A DNA stretch of 64,000 nt from Nocardia asteroides (GTDB taxonomy: Bacteria; Actinomycetota; Actinomycetes; Mycobacteriales; Mycobacteriaceae). Location: positions 5,394,001-5,458,000 of the forward strand of contig CP082844.1 of NCBI GenBank assembly GCA_019930625.1, in the 5' to 3' direction. Below are positions 1 through 8,287 of this stretch, one piece after another; the first letter of the stretch is position 1, and every line of letters starts with the position of its first letter. Below the pieces are notes generated by a model, which ran no database searches, was not told the DNA's origin, and worked only from the letters and a program-made list of their open reading frames with translations. The position numbers were made by a program, and so were the translations under genes.

Positions 1-292
1 GCCGGGTGGTGACATGATCTTCCAAGCCACGGTGCTTGGCCGCGGCGCGTGCTTCGGCGAGGGACCGGTCGGAGGTGTCGGCGATCGTGACGTGATGTCC
101 CTGGGCGGCGAGTTCGAGCGCGTCGAGGCCGTTGCCGCCGCCCGCGTCGAGGATCTCCAGCGCGCCAGCGGGTAGATGGGCGGTCAGGTTGACGGCTGCG
201 GTTGTATACCGCAGCCGACCCCACGGACTAACTTGCCACCGCTGGAACTCGCCGAACTTGTCGTCGAACAGATGCGAATGTGACTCACTCAC
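1..292 (-). CDS. SAM-dependent methyltransferase (partial, C-terminus outside window)
   Basis: About 97 N-terminal residues are visible; the gene runs off the left edge. I start it at GTG 292 (protein MSESHSHLFDDKF). After roughly 45 residues comes a class I methyltransferase motif I, LEILDAGGGNGLDALELA, followed by an acidic strand end VTIAD, which are the parts that hold S-adenosylmethionine. It probably methylates a small molecule in the cytoplasm. The P450 gene ends 80 bp upstream on the same strand, so the two are likely co-transcribed and the methyltransferase may act on the product of the P450/halogenase/chorismate-lyase cassette. O-, N- or C-methylation cannot be decided from this fragment. 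Confidence 0.8.
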   Translation of the reverse strand, partial: MSESHSHLFDDKFGEFQRWQVSPWGRLRYTTAAVNLTAHLPAGALEILDAGGGNGLDALELAAQGHHVTIADTSDRSLAEARAAAKHRGLEDHVTTR

Positions 293-372
293 CACGCCCC
301 ACCTGGCCTTGACGCACTCTTGTACGGGTGCTCGAGCGCGCACTCCATGCCAACCATGCGGTTCGACACTTC

Positions 373-1662
373 CTACACATAGGTCAGCGGCGGGGACTTC
401 GGGAAAACGACCGGCATTGCCGTCATCGCGCGGTGGAACGGACCCGGCCGCCAGACCAGCTGGTCGGCAGGCACCGCGAGTTCCATTTCGGGGAGGGCGT
501 CGAGCAGTTGGTCGATAGCGTTCTGGACAGTCGGGTAGGCGATGGATTTAGCAGGGCAGGCGTGCGGGCCGGTACTCCATGCCAGATGCGAGCGATTGCC
601 GATGCGGCTGCTGCCGGGCTCGTCGGTCCCGTGGATGTCGGGGTCGTTGTTGCACGCGGCGAGACTGATGACGACCGGCTGGTCTGCCGGCAGCCAGACA
701 TCGTCGATCATGATCGGCTGCCGCGGGTAGGTGGTGCAGAAGTTCGCCATCGGCGGGTCGTTGAACAGGACCTCGTCGAGGGCGTCGGTGGTGGACAGGT
801 TTCGGCCGAGGACGTCGCCGAAGCGGAACCGGTCGTCGGTGATCATCAGCAGCAGGGTGTTGGTGATCAGGTTGCGCTGCGCTTCGAAGCCCGCGCCGTA
901 GAAGCTCATCAGTTGGGCGAAGATCTCCACGTCGTTGAGGTCGGCCGGATGATGTGCCAGCCGCGAGGTGGCGTCGTCGCCGGGCTGGCGCCGTTTGAGC
1001 TGTATCAGCTCCATCAGGGCCTCTTTGACCATCTTCATGCCCTGGGCGGGGTTGACCGTATCGAAGCGCGCGGCCATGCCGGTCGCGACCCGCTGCCCGA
1101 TCTCGGTGGGGCAGCCGACCATGTCGTTGAGGATCCCGAGGACGAGGGGAAAAGCGTATTGGGACACCAGGTCGGCGGAACCGGCCTCGCAGAAGGTGTT
1201 GATCAGCGGGATGGCGAGTTTCTCGACAGTGGGACGCAGCCCGTGGGTGTCGATCCCGTCGATGCTCGAGACGGATGCCTGCCGATAGCGGATATGCGCG
1301 TCTCCGGTGTTGTATCGCGCTGCCGGGTACCACTCCATCATCGGCCGGACCGGAGAGTTGTCCGGAATGGTTTTCTGCCAGGTTCGTGGATCAGCGGGAA
1401 AGTGATCCGGGTCGTTGAGGATCCGCACCGCCGTCCGATACGCGATCACCAACGTCGCGGGCACACCCGGTGCCAGCTCGACGGGAACGAGCGAACCGTA
1501 CTGACGACGCATCTGGCGGTAAGCGCGATGCGGGTCGGCGACGAACTGCGGGGTATACAGCGGAACTCGGCGGTCATCGCTGCCGGCGGAGCCGTGCTGG
1601 ACGGGGCACGTTCCGGTCGATGCGGTATGCGGTGCGGATGTCGGGAACTGTGGTGTGGTCAA
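373..1662 (-). CDS. Cytochrome P450
   Basis: This 429-residue protein is of normal length for a soluble bacterial P450. The heme-ligand motif WSTGPHACPAKSIA places the thiolate cysteine at residue 369. The I-helix segment YGAGFEAQRNL occupies the usual AGxxT position but lacks the canonical threonine, as in some P450s that act on carrier-bound or unusual substrates. The start is a TTG with GGAG 9-10 bases upstream; no better start is seen. It needs a ferredoxin and reductase, which are not encoded nearby. It lies between the methyltransferase and an IS element that separates it from the chorismate lyase and halogenase, so it was probably part of the same tailoring operon. The substrate is unknown; oxidation of an aromatic or polyketide intermediate is inferred from context. 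Confidence 0.9.
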   Translation of the reverse strand: MTTPQFPTSAPHTASTGTCPVQHGSAGSDDRRVPLYTPQFVADPHRAYRQMRRQYGSLVPVELAPGVPATLVIAYRTAVRILNDPDHFPADPRTWQKTIPDNSPVRPMMEWYPAARYNTGDAHIRYRQASVSSIDGIDTHGLRPTVEKLAIPLINTFCEAGSADLVSQYAFPLVLGILNDMVGCPTEIGQRVATGMAARFDTVNPAQGMKMVKEALMELIQLKRRQPGDDATSRLAHHPADLNDVEIFAQLMSFYGAGFEAQRNLITNTLLLMITDDRFRFGDVLGRNLSTTDALDEVLFNDPPMANFCTTYPRQPIMIDDVWLPADQPVVISLAACNNDPDIHGTDEPGSSRIGNRSHLAWSTGPHACPAKSIAYPTVQNAIDQLLDALPEMELAVPADQLVWRPGPFHRAMTAMPVVFPKSPPLTYV

Positions 1663-2094
1663 AGACGTGACTCCAGATGATGGACAGGATTTCGACGAGA
1701 GTGATCGATGAGCGCGGACTCGTGCCTCGATGAGGTGTAACGAGGAAGGTCAGAGTGTGCCGGGTGCCAGGTCTGGCGCCGTGCCCCACCAGACCGCTCC
1801 AGGGTTCCGTCGTAGGCGACTGTTCGTACGCCGGTGTGTCGGCGGCCGACCGGTACTGTTTCGAGTAGCCCACGGCAGACCGCGACGGCGCTGAGCGCTG
1901 TGCTGGGTCAGAACCATGAAAACACCACGGCGGTACCTTGATTCATCAGTCCTCTTGTCGTTGACGGGTTCGAAGCTACTACAGCCTTCCGCTACCTGCC
2001 GTCCAGCACCGGGCGACTCGCGCGCTGACCACGTTGCGCCGAGGATCGACTCTGCCGGGCCAGGGGAGCCCTGTGGCAGAGCCGGAGTGAGCCG
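1663..2094. other. Intergenic region upstream of the P450 gene
   Basis: About 430 bases between the P450 start and the left target duplication of the IS element. Short reading frames on both strands show no recognisable domain and no good ribosome binding site. It must hold the present promoter of the P450 gene if the IS element blocks transcription from the halogenase side, but I cannot point to clear -35/-10 boxes. Confidence 0.5.
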
Positions 2095-2113
2095 CTAGGA
2101 AGTGTCCTCAAAG
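2095..2113. repeat. Left IS end: target duplication CTAG plus inverted repeat
   Basis: CTAG at 2095-2098 followed by the 15-bp terminal inverted repeat 2099-2113. The transposase stop codon (2108-2110) lies inside the repeat. Confidence 0.9.
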
Positions 2114-3062
2114 CCATATGAGCAGGGTGGCCAGGTCGAGCATGCCGCGGTAAGAGGTTGCGGTTTTGTCGTATCGGGTGGCGATGGCCCGATATTGCTT
2201 GAGCCGGTTGAAGCAACGCTCGACCACGTTGCGGCGCCGGTAAGCGACCGGGTCGAAACTCGGCGGGCGACCACCAGCCGGGCCGCGACGACGGCGGTGG
2301 GCCTGCTGATCGGCACGTTCGGGAATCGTCGCAGCGATCCCGCGTCTGCGCAGATGCTCCCGGATCGCTCGTGAAGAGTAGCCCTTGTCGGCCAGCACCC
2401 GACGTGGCCGTGTCCACGGCCGGCCCCGCCCGGGGCGTGGCATACGGATACCGGCCAGCACTCGAGTGAACACGGTGCAGTCGTTGATGTTGCCGCCGGT
2501 CAGCACGACCGACAACGGCCGCCCCAGCCCGTCACAGGCCAGGTGGATCTTCGTCGTCGGTCCACCACGGGAACGGCCGATCGCGTGGTCAGCGGGCTCG
2601 TCGCCTGCCTCGGGGTAGAACCCGGTCTCCGCCGGTATGGACCACCCGACCGCGGCGGGCACCGGCGGCGTGCTGATGCGCGCGCACGATCGTCGAGTCC
2701 ACCGACACCTCCCGATCCAGCTCGGCGACCGCTTCGGCGACCACCCGAACCCGCGCCACCAGCAGCGCCAAGGTCCCGTTGCGCGACCACCGCCAGAACC
2801 GGTTGTAGACGGTCTTCCACGGCCCGTACCGCTGCGGCAGGTCCCGCCAAGCGATCCCGGTCTTGGCCTTGTACAACATGCCGTTGACCACCCGCCGGTC
2901 ATCCACCCTGGGGCGGCCCCTGGCCCCCGACACCGGCAGCAACCCCGCCACGACCTGCCACTGCTCATCAGTCAACTCATGCCTGCGCACCACAACGCGA
3001 CATCAAAACAGAACACCACCGGCCACAAAGCAGATCCGCCGCAGCAACTTTGAGGACACCCC
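2099..3062 (-). mobile_element. IS5-family insertion sequence (IS427-like group), 964 bp
   Basis: Terminal inverted repeats bound the element: GAAGTGTCCTCAAAG at 2099-2113 and its near-perfect inverse, CTTTGAGGACACCCC, at 3048-3062 (2 mismatches in 15). CTAG flanks it on both sides (2095-2098 and 3063-3066), which fits the YTAR-type target duplication known for IS5 relatives. Inside is one transposase read in two overlapping frames on the minus strand. The ends and duplication are intact, so the insertion looks recent. It sits directly after the stop codon of the chorismate lyase gene and separates that gene from the P450. Confidence 0.93.
2108..2993 (-). CDS. IS5-family transposase, two overlapping frames (frameshifted)
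   Basis: The first frame (2993 to 2589, GTG start) carries the helix-turn-helix and early DDE region: ELTDEQWQVVAGLLP, then GIAWRDLPQRYGPWKTVY and VDSTIVRAHQHAAGARRG with the first catalytic Asp. The second frame (ending at 2108 inside the left inverted repeat) continues with GRSRGGPTTKIHLACDGLG, LADKGYSS with the second Asp, and NVVERCFNRLKQYRAIATRYD with the final Glu. The join must fall near 2600-2650. IS427-group elements often make one transposase by programmed frameshifting, so this can be a functional arrangement, but I see no A-rich slippery heptamer in the overlap, so a disabling indel is also possible. The protein would cut and join the ends described for the element. Confidence 0.88.
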
Positions 3063-3066
3063 CTAG
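3048..3066. repeat. Right IS end: inverted repeat plus target duplication CTAG
   Basis: The 15-bp inverted repeat 3048-3062 followed by CTAG 3063-3066. On the minus strand the TAG of this duplication is the stop codon of the chorismate lyase gene. Confidence 0.9.
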
Positions 3067-3710
3067 TCGCGCTGCCGGAGGTCGGTAGGTTCGGATTCCA
3101 CGCGTTCCGGCTCGTCGGCCCACCGCAGATCGCTGTCGGTGGTGTAGGAGTGGTCGGGTGGGATCACGTTGGGGTTGAACGATTCTCGTATGTAGCAGAG
3201 CGGCCGATCGGCCGTCACGATGGCGTATGCCTTCGCTGCACAGAGGCGGCCGTCCGGCCATCTCGTCAAGCCCGCCCGTAGTAGGTGACGCCGCTGGGGT
3301 ATTCCACGAGAAATCAGGGCGTAACCGATCGGCGTGCGGACATCGCCAACTCCGTAGGCAGCCGCGGGCCCAGGGACGATCACGACATGGTTGGCGGATA
3401 CGGCCACCATGTCGGAGTCGATCAGGCGCGAGCGGCGGACGATGACGCGGTCGGTCCCGGACACCTGCAATGCATCGGTGACGGTGGTGGGCAGCCTACT
3501 GGCCGCCATAGCCTCTTGACGGAGCACATGAACCTGGAGGTCCGTCCTGAGTATCGCCTCGAGGACCGGCATCGTGGAGCCGTCGCTGGCCAGCAGCATC
3601 CTGGTGAGCGGATGGCCGAACCGTCCGATCTCGGCCCTGTTGGTCCGGAAGCCCGAACCACCGGCCGTTGCATCGCCCGGTGGGTCGGGGAGGGATCGAA
3701 TGATCGTCAC
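3063..3710 (-). CDS. Chorismate pyruvate-lyase-like protein (DUF98 / Rv2949c type)
   Basis: This 215-residue protein matches the DUF98 family, whose M. tuberculosis member Rv2949c turns chorismate into 4-hydroxybenzoate plus pyruvate in the cytoplasm. The supporting segments are LLASDGSTMPVLEAIL, a central RVIVRRSRLID strand, TPIGYALISRG and the C-terminal CYIRESFNPNVIPP; the length suits the family (about 200). The start is GTG 3710 with GGAG about 10 bases upstream. The stop TAG is part of the IS target CTAG, and the pre-insertion sequence reads the same stop, so the protein is not changed by the insertion. The halogenase gene ends 54 bp upstream on the same strand. The pair suggests a chlorinated 4-hydroxybenzoyl building block. 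Function is inferred from family; a UTRA-type binding fold without lyase activity is the main alternative. Confidence 0.8.
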   Translation of the reverse strand: MTIIRSLPDPPGDATAGGSGFRTNRAEIGRFGHPLTRMLLASDGSTMPVLEAILRTDLQVHVLRQEAMAASRLPTTVTDALQVSGTDRVIVRRSRLIDSDMVAVSANHVVIVPGPAAAYGVGDVRTPIGYALISRGIPQRRHLLRAGLTRWPDGRLCAAKAYAIVTADRPLCYIRESFNPNVIPPDHSYTTDSDLRWADEPERVESEPTDLRQRD

Positions 3711-3764
3711 AATCGTCGGCTCCGCGCAGCGATTCTCACTGGAGATCCGTGTCGAGAGCCGGGA

Positions 3765-5255
3765 CTAAACCGGGGTGACGTCGGTGTCCTTCGGTGGAGT
3801 GAATGGGCGAGCTATGGCCTCCTGCTCCGCGGCGGTGCGGGGTTTGCTGGTCAATCCGAGTACCGGTTCGGTCGTGATACGCACCTCACCCATGACGGTG
3901 TCGGCCCCGAGCGGATCGCGCCAGATATTCCACACCGGAGACATATCCAAATGGCCCATGTATTTGATGTTCACCGCGGCTGCCTCGTCGTCGAGATGTT
4001 CGGCCTCGGTGACGATGGTGTCGGTATCGGTGCGTTGCTGTTCTCCCGCCGACTCGTCGACATCGGTGAGTCCGGCGATGATCCTGGTGAACGACTCCTG
4101 CGGGGTGTCGCCATCGTGCGCCTCGGTGAGGCTGCTGGCATGTGTGAAATATTCTTCGGACCCGACGTACTGCTCGTACATTCGCGAAACCAGGATCAGG
4201 AAGCGCCAGTACGCCCGGCGATAGGTGTAGTCGAAGAATCCGAGTGCCTCGGATTCGCTCATTTCCCCCCGCAAGGTGGTCGCAATGGCCGCGGATGCGG
4301 TCAGCGCTCCGTAGGTCGCCAAATGCACGCCGGTGGACAACAACGGATCGAGGAAGCACGCCGCGTCACCGACAATGGCGTAACCCGGACCGCAGAAGCG
4401 ATCGGCGACGTAGGAGTAGTCTTGCTCCGCCCGGACGCTGTCGACCTGCTGGGCTCCCTCGAGCAACTCGCTGAGCTGGGCACTACCTCCGATGACATCG
4501 AGGTAGTACGACTCCAGTGATTCGTGTTCACGCCGCTTCTCAACGAACTGGCGCTTGGAAATCACATAGCCCACGCTGAAACGGCCGTCCGACAAAGGTA
4601 TGTGCCAGATCCAGCCACCCTCGGGGGTGGATACGACGTTGATCGCGCCTTCCGGGCTGTCCGGATGCAGGCGGGCGCCGGTCCAGTAGGACCAGATCGC
4701 GGTGTTTCGGAATGCCTTGTGCTGCTTGCGCATATCGAAGTGCCGCTTGGCCAGCAAACCCGCTCGACCGGAGGCGTCGACGAGAAAATCGAATTCGGTT
4801 GTGCGGGTCTGGTCGTCATCGGGCCCGGTCCATTCGACGGCTGTCGGGCGGTCGCCGTCGAACAGGACGTTTGTCACAGTGGCCTGCTCGATTACCTCGG
4901 CGCCCTGTTTTGCCGCGTTGCGCAGCAGGATGTCGTCGAATGCCGCGCGGTCGACCTGCCATGACCAAGCGTCCGCGTCCACGAGCCTGGACCAGTCCAA
5001 TAGCCAGGTATCGTTCTGCCACAGAAAGACTCCGCCCCGCTTCACCTGGAAACCGTGCGCGGCGACCTCGTCATAGGCGCCGGAAAGGCGCAGTGTCGAC
5101 AAGCACGACGCAAGAAGGGACTCTCCGATGTGATACCGCGGGAAGCTCTCCTTTTCCAGAAGGGTTACGCGAATGCCAGCTCGCGCGAGCAGGGCTGCCG
5201 TGGTCGAACCGGCAGGGCCTCCACCTATTACCAGAACATGCGGATTGTACCCCAT
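3765..5255 (-). CDS. Flavin-dependent halogenase
   Basis: A 496-residue FADH2-dependent halogenase of the kind that chlorinates phenols or pyrroles, often on a carrier protein. The N-terminus is a Rossmann strand with GGGPAG (11-16), followed by FPRYHIGESLL. The family signature WxWxIP is at W215-P220 (GGWIWHIP). A lysine in the GFxxKxG segment (K72) matches the residue that handles HOCl, and GDAACFLDPLLSTGVHLA is the second FAD motif. I chose ATG 5255 (MGYNPHVL) because GGGAG precedes it by 6 bases; an upstream in-frame start at 5339 adds unsupported residues. A flavin reductase is not seen nearby. Just downstream lies the chorismate lyase gene, so a 4-hydroxybenzoyl substrate is the best guess. 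The long C-terminal tail after about residue 400 is acidic and not recognised. Confidence 0.92.
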   Translation of the reverse strand: MGYNPHVLVIGGGPAGSTTAALLARAGIRVTLLEKESFPRYHIGESLLASCLSTLRLSGAYDEVAAHGFQVKRGGVFLWQNDTWLLDWSRLVDADAWSWQVDRAAFDDILLRNAAKQGAEVIEQATVTNVLFDGDRPTAVEWTGPDDDQTRTTEFDFLVDASGRAGLLAKRHFDMRKQHKAFRNTAIWSYWTGARLHPDSPEGAINVVSTPEGGWIWHIPLSDGRFSVGYVISKRQFVEKRREHESLESYYLDVIGGSAQLSELLEGAQQVDSVRAEQDYSYVADRFCGPGYAIVGDAACFLDPLLSTGVHLATYGALTASAAIATTLRGEMSESEALGFFDYTYRRAYWRFLILVSRMYEQYVGSEEYFTHASSLTEAHDGDTPQESFTRIIAGLTDVDESAGEQQRTDTDTIVTEAEHLDDEAAAVNIKYMGHLDMSPVWNIWRDPLGADTVMGEVRITTEPVLGLTSKPRTAAEQEAIARPFTPPKDTDVTPV

Positions 5256-5637
5256 AGCAAACTCCCTGGAACTGCTGAGAACGGATAATGCGCCCGCGTC
5301 GGGAACTGGACCGACTCCGGGGGCCACGGCCGTAGGCAAACCCGGAGTAAGTGTTGCCGCTGGTTAGCCAGACCGGAGCGGAACACGATGTTTACTGTAG
5401 CAAAGGAGGTCGGGTCATGCGGTATGGAACGTGAAAACCGTTGTCAGCCGGGGCCTATGGTGCACGTGGGACGGCTTCCATCGCTCGCCCCACCATCGCG
5501 ATGGTCAGAAGTTGCGATGGACGGGCGTCGAATACCGGTCTCGCGCAGGGTTTCGGGGCTCGGATGCGCTGGACTGATCGCTGCCGGAAGCGGGCGGGCT
5601 ATCGAATGCGTTCCGCTGCATCCTATTCGAGCAACTT
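5256..5637. other. Intergenic region upstream of the halogenase, with an orphan plus-strand ribosome binding site
   Basis: About 380 bases between the MetE-like gene and the halogenase. On the plus strand a near-perfect Shine-Dalgarno, AAAGGAGGT (5402-5410), precedes ATG 5417, but that frame reads only MRYGT before TGA. A second ATG just inside (5424) opens a longer frame with no recognisable domain. No hairpin or other element is convincing. The minus-strand promoter of the halogenase should lie here. Confidence 0.4.
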
Positions 5638-6747
5638 CTAGCGATGCATGTCGTCGGTGTCGGCTATCGCGACGGTGGTCGCGGCTGCCTTGTGCGCGGA
5701 GTCGACACTGCAACGGCCGAGCCCACAGGCGGTGGCGACACCGTAAGCGGTCCTCGCCGCGGCCTTCTCGAAGAGAGCAAGCGCGCCGGCGCTGTTCTCG
5801 GCGGAGTCCGGCGAAACGACACCGGCGATCAACCGCCAGGCCGGGTCGAGCTTGCGCAAGGGTGCGTAGAAGCGGGGGTCCAGCGGTGCCGGTTCGGCGC
5901 CGTATGCGCACGGAATGTGCACCGGGGGCAGTGGCGTCCCCTGTTTGCTAGATAGTCGCGCGGTCTGATTGAGCAGCTTCACCGCCGGTGCCAGCGTGCG
6001 CGGGCTCAACAGGCTTTTGTGCTGGTAGTCGCCGTAACACAGGTGCACGATGGTATCCGCCCCGATCTGGTGCATCCGGCCGAGGAAGCTGGCGAGCTGC
6101 CGCGCGACGAGCCAGCCGAGTGACCACTGCGCATGCATTTGCTCGGCTTTGACCATGCTCAACAGCGCGATGGGCGACTCCAGTTGCCAGAGAACATGCT
6201 CGCCGTGCCGTTCGATGACTTCGGTCATCTCTTGCAGCACCGCTTCGGTGAACACCGGCAGATGACGGAGCGCGTCGACGACGAGAGTGGAGCGCCGCAG
6301 AGCCTTCCCGACGGGCAACCCGGCGGACACGGCCGCGCCCGCGAATACGAACAAGGCGAGGTCCAGCGGGTTCGGCTGGCTTATCTGTACTTTCGTCGCG
6401 GCCAACTCCGGTCGGTCACGCTGCATCGATTCGAAAGCGGAGACGACTTCACCGATCCGCCCGACCCGGTCCATCGACACATGTCGCGGCTCCAACGTGT
6501 GGCCGGAACGTAGGCCATAGCTGGGGAAGTCGCTGTAGTCGGTGTAGTCACCCGAGTGGACGACTTCGAAGACCTCATGTTTCCCGCGCGCAATCAGATA
6601 CTCGAGGATCCAGTCCGGGTCGAGGTCACAGGGCACCGCGGTGACGGGCCGGTCCTCGCTCCGGTCGGCGAACCATTGCAGCACGGCGCGATCGCCGGTC
6701 ATCAGTTCCGCGGGCAGGCTGCCGACATAATGCGCGTATCTGGTCAT
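5638..6747 (-). CDS. MetE-like (UROD/cobalamin-independent methionine synthase fold) protein
   Basis: This 369-residue protein resembles the C-terminal TIM-barrel half of cobalamin-independent methionine synthase. Residues that support this are the early GSLPAE, DLALFVFAGAA in the middle, and the C-terminal GVATACGLGR with a cysteine where MetE has its zinc-ligand TDCG motif. It lacks the MetE N-terminal domain. ATG 6747 has GGAAGGG 6 bases upstream. Single-domain members include enzymes that move methyl groups between small molecules, but this one could equally be a non-transferase relative. It lies upstream of the halogenase on the same strand with a 382-bp gap, so it may or may not belong to the aromatic cassette. 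Confidence 0.6.
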   Translation of the reverse strand: MTRYAHYVGSLPAELMTGDRAVLQWFADRSEDRPVTAVPCDLDPDWILEYLIARGKHEVFEVVHSGDYTDYSDFPSYGLRSGHTLEPRHVSMDRVGRIGEVVSAFESMQRDRPELAATKVQISQPNPLDLALFVFAGAAVSAGLPVGKALRRSTLVVDALRHLPVFTEAVLQEMTEVIERHGEHVLWQLESPIALLSMVKAEQMHAQWSLGWLVARQLASFLGRMHQIGADTIVHLCYGDYQHKSLLSPRTLAPAVKLLNQTARLSSKQGTPLPPVHIPCAYGAEPAPLDPRFYAPLRKLDPAWRLIAGVVSPDSAENSAGALALFEKAAARTAYGVATACGLGRCSVDSAHKAAATTVAIADTDDMHR

Positions 6748-6986
6748 CCGTGGCCCTTCCGATCACTGTCCGATAGTTGTGCAGCCTACCCAACCAGCCA
6801 CGGTCGCCATGCCCAAAGCTGATGCCACGCAGCGTGTCTCGATCAACGCCCTGCGGCAATGCTGCGGCATCTGATGGGCGCGGTCGGTCAGCAGGGTGCG
6901 GAGCCCGAGGAACCGGACGGTTCGAAGTTGCCTAGCGCCGCGTCCAGGATGCTGAACCGTGGTGGGGCTGATGCTCGGCATCCAGT

Positions 6987-7176
6987 CGCTTCCGCTTCTA
7001 TATCTCCGCCGCAGAAAAAGTCGCCTTTCCACTCATCGGCGCACTCGTCACGGTGACCCTTCTCACGGCAACAGCCCTCGGCACGAACAGGTCGGCCCGC
7101 CGCGCACGGCTCGGATTCGGCATGGGCGCACTCGTGTACGGGATTCGCGATCCTGCTGTCCGCGATGTTGGGCTGA
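6987..7176 (+). pseudogene. Remnant of a small membrane protein, frameshifted
   Basis: Reading from 6987 gives a membrane-like peptide, AAEKVAFPLIGALVTVTLL, then a basic loop TNRSARRARLGFGMGALVYG. At 7140 one extra G moves the frame; shifting by one restores FAILLSAMLG and a stop at 7174-7176. There is no start codon or ribosome binding site in the correct frame upstream, so this is the tail end of a decayed gene. The family is not recognised. Confidence 0.35.
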
Positions 7177-7357
7177 GCCACCCGGCTGCTGTGGAGCGAT
7201 AACCGCTGCGCACGATCTGTCGAAGGAAGTTTCGGGCGTCTTCCTGCCTTGTTTTCGTACGAGGTCGACACGAGCCGAGGGATCCTGGCCGCGGACCAGT
7301 GCCTATATTTACCGATCGAAGCGATTTTCGTGGCGCGGCTGAAAGAGGCCGAGCTGA

Positions 7358-7834
7358 TCATGGCGGCCGGTGATCTGGATCACCGCTGCGAACACTGTCG
7401 GGTTCACCTTCGGTGCTTGATCTCGCGCCTGCACTATTCCCGATTCGGCGCGGTTTGGCCATGCGCCGGATTCCGACGGCCGGAGCATCGCCACCGGCTC
7501 GTTTCCGCCGCAACGCGTCGAGATCGACGACATTCTCATCTGGCTCGGCACTGCCCGGATCGTCCTCGGGGACGGCGCGGTGCACCGCGCCAGGGTGGAC
7601 CGGCCACCACCCGGTCTCCCGCTGCAGTTCCGATCGCAGGACAGGCTTGGTCGGTGCAGGGTCATAGACGGAGCCGCCTTCCGAACGCCAGGTCTTGTGA
7701 GGGCGCTCGCCGGCCTCTTCCGTCACACGCCGCGGGCGACGCGGCAGCCGGGTGACCTTCGACGTGCCGTCTCCTGACCCCGGGGTCTCGACAGCGTTCA
7801 TGCCTTCTTCCAGCTTCCTGCGTATCCGTTTCAT
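7358..7834 (-). CDS. Hypothetical disordered, charged protein
   Basis: A 158-residue frame on the minus strand with G/C-rich third codon positions over its first two thirds, supporting real coding. It is rich in Arg, Glu, Asp, Pro and Gly with no transmembrane segment or signal peptide; the only patterned parts are RSELQRETGWWPVHPG and NVVDLDALRRKRA. ATG 7834 follows GGGAAGAG; an internal ATG at 7801 follows GGAAGAAGG and is an equally good start. I do not recognise the family. It is flanked by remnants, so it may be lineage-specific. Confidence 0.45.
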   Translation of the reverse strand: MKRIRRKLEEGMNAVETPGSGDGTSKVTRLPRRPRRVTEEAGERPHKTWRSEGGSVYDPAPTKPVLRSELQRETGWWPVHPGAVHRAVPEDDPGSAEPDENVVDLDALRRKRAGGDAPAVGIRRMAKPRRIGNSAGARSSTEGEPDSVRSGDPDHRPP

Positions 7835-8104
7835 CGCGTCGAACTCTTCCCGCCGGGCTCTGGCAAGGATTCCCGTCCTGGCACGTCCCGCTCCGACATC
7901 AAGCTACTAGCCGATGAAGGACACCGCACCCGTCGGCACCACGAACCGCTGGCCGAGCTGATGTCTGATCCCATTGTTGATTGCGTCGCTCGCTCGCATT
8001 CTGCCTCAGTGGGTGACCAGTGAGCACCGGAGCCAGGCCCGCGCCGTCGCGAGACTCGATGCAGTGTCCTCATCCGTAGACGGGCAGGGCGGATTGAAAT
8101 GACC

Positions 8105-8287
8105 TCACGCGGCGACGGTGAACAGGGTCAGCTCATGCGGATGCTGTGATGCGGCGGCGCGAAGTTCGGCACGTTCACCGATCGCGCAGGCCGGTCCGAT
8201 CCCTTGGGCGGCCGATTGCGGCGACAGCAGTCAGCGGCGGCAGTGGGTGACCAGCCTCACCCTGGGCCGGTCATCGGTGGCGGCCAT
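8105..8287 (-). pseudogene. DUF6011-like zinc-ribbon mini-protein interrupted by an in-frame TGA
   Basis: A very good ribosome binding site, GGAGGAG, precedes ATG 8287 by 6 bases. The frame reads MAATDDRPRVRLVTHCRR, then TGA at 8231-8233, then continues in the same frame with LLSPQSAAQGIGPACAIGE and ends at 8105. The pattern Cys-x-x-(Cys)...SP.S...GIGP.C is that of small actinobacterial DUF6011 proteins, where the stop position should be the second cysteine followed by about three residues (CGRW). A small deletion that created TGA explains it. An 18-residue peptide is still likely to be translated. Confidence 0.6.

Noticed and set aside
328..1680. 450-codon open frame on the plus strand
   Set aside because: It is antisense to the P450, which has a heme motif and normal length. 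The plus-strand product shows no domain and is a high-GC shadow.
1955..1985. GGGTTCGAAGC resembling a tRNA T-loop
   Set aside because: No acceptor stem, anticodon loop or D-arm can be formed around it.
3285..4520. 411-codon open frame on the plus strand
   Set aside because: Antisense to the lyase and halogenase; low-complexity product with no family features.
8231..8233. TGA as a selenocysteine codon
   Set aside because: No SECIS-like hairpin follows it and nearby conserved residues are missing, which points to a deletion rather than recoding.
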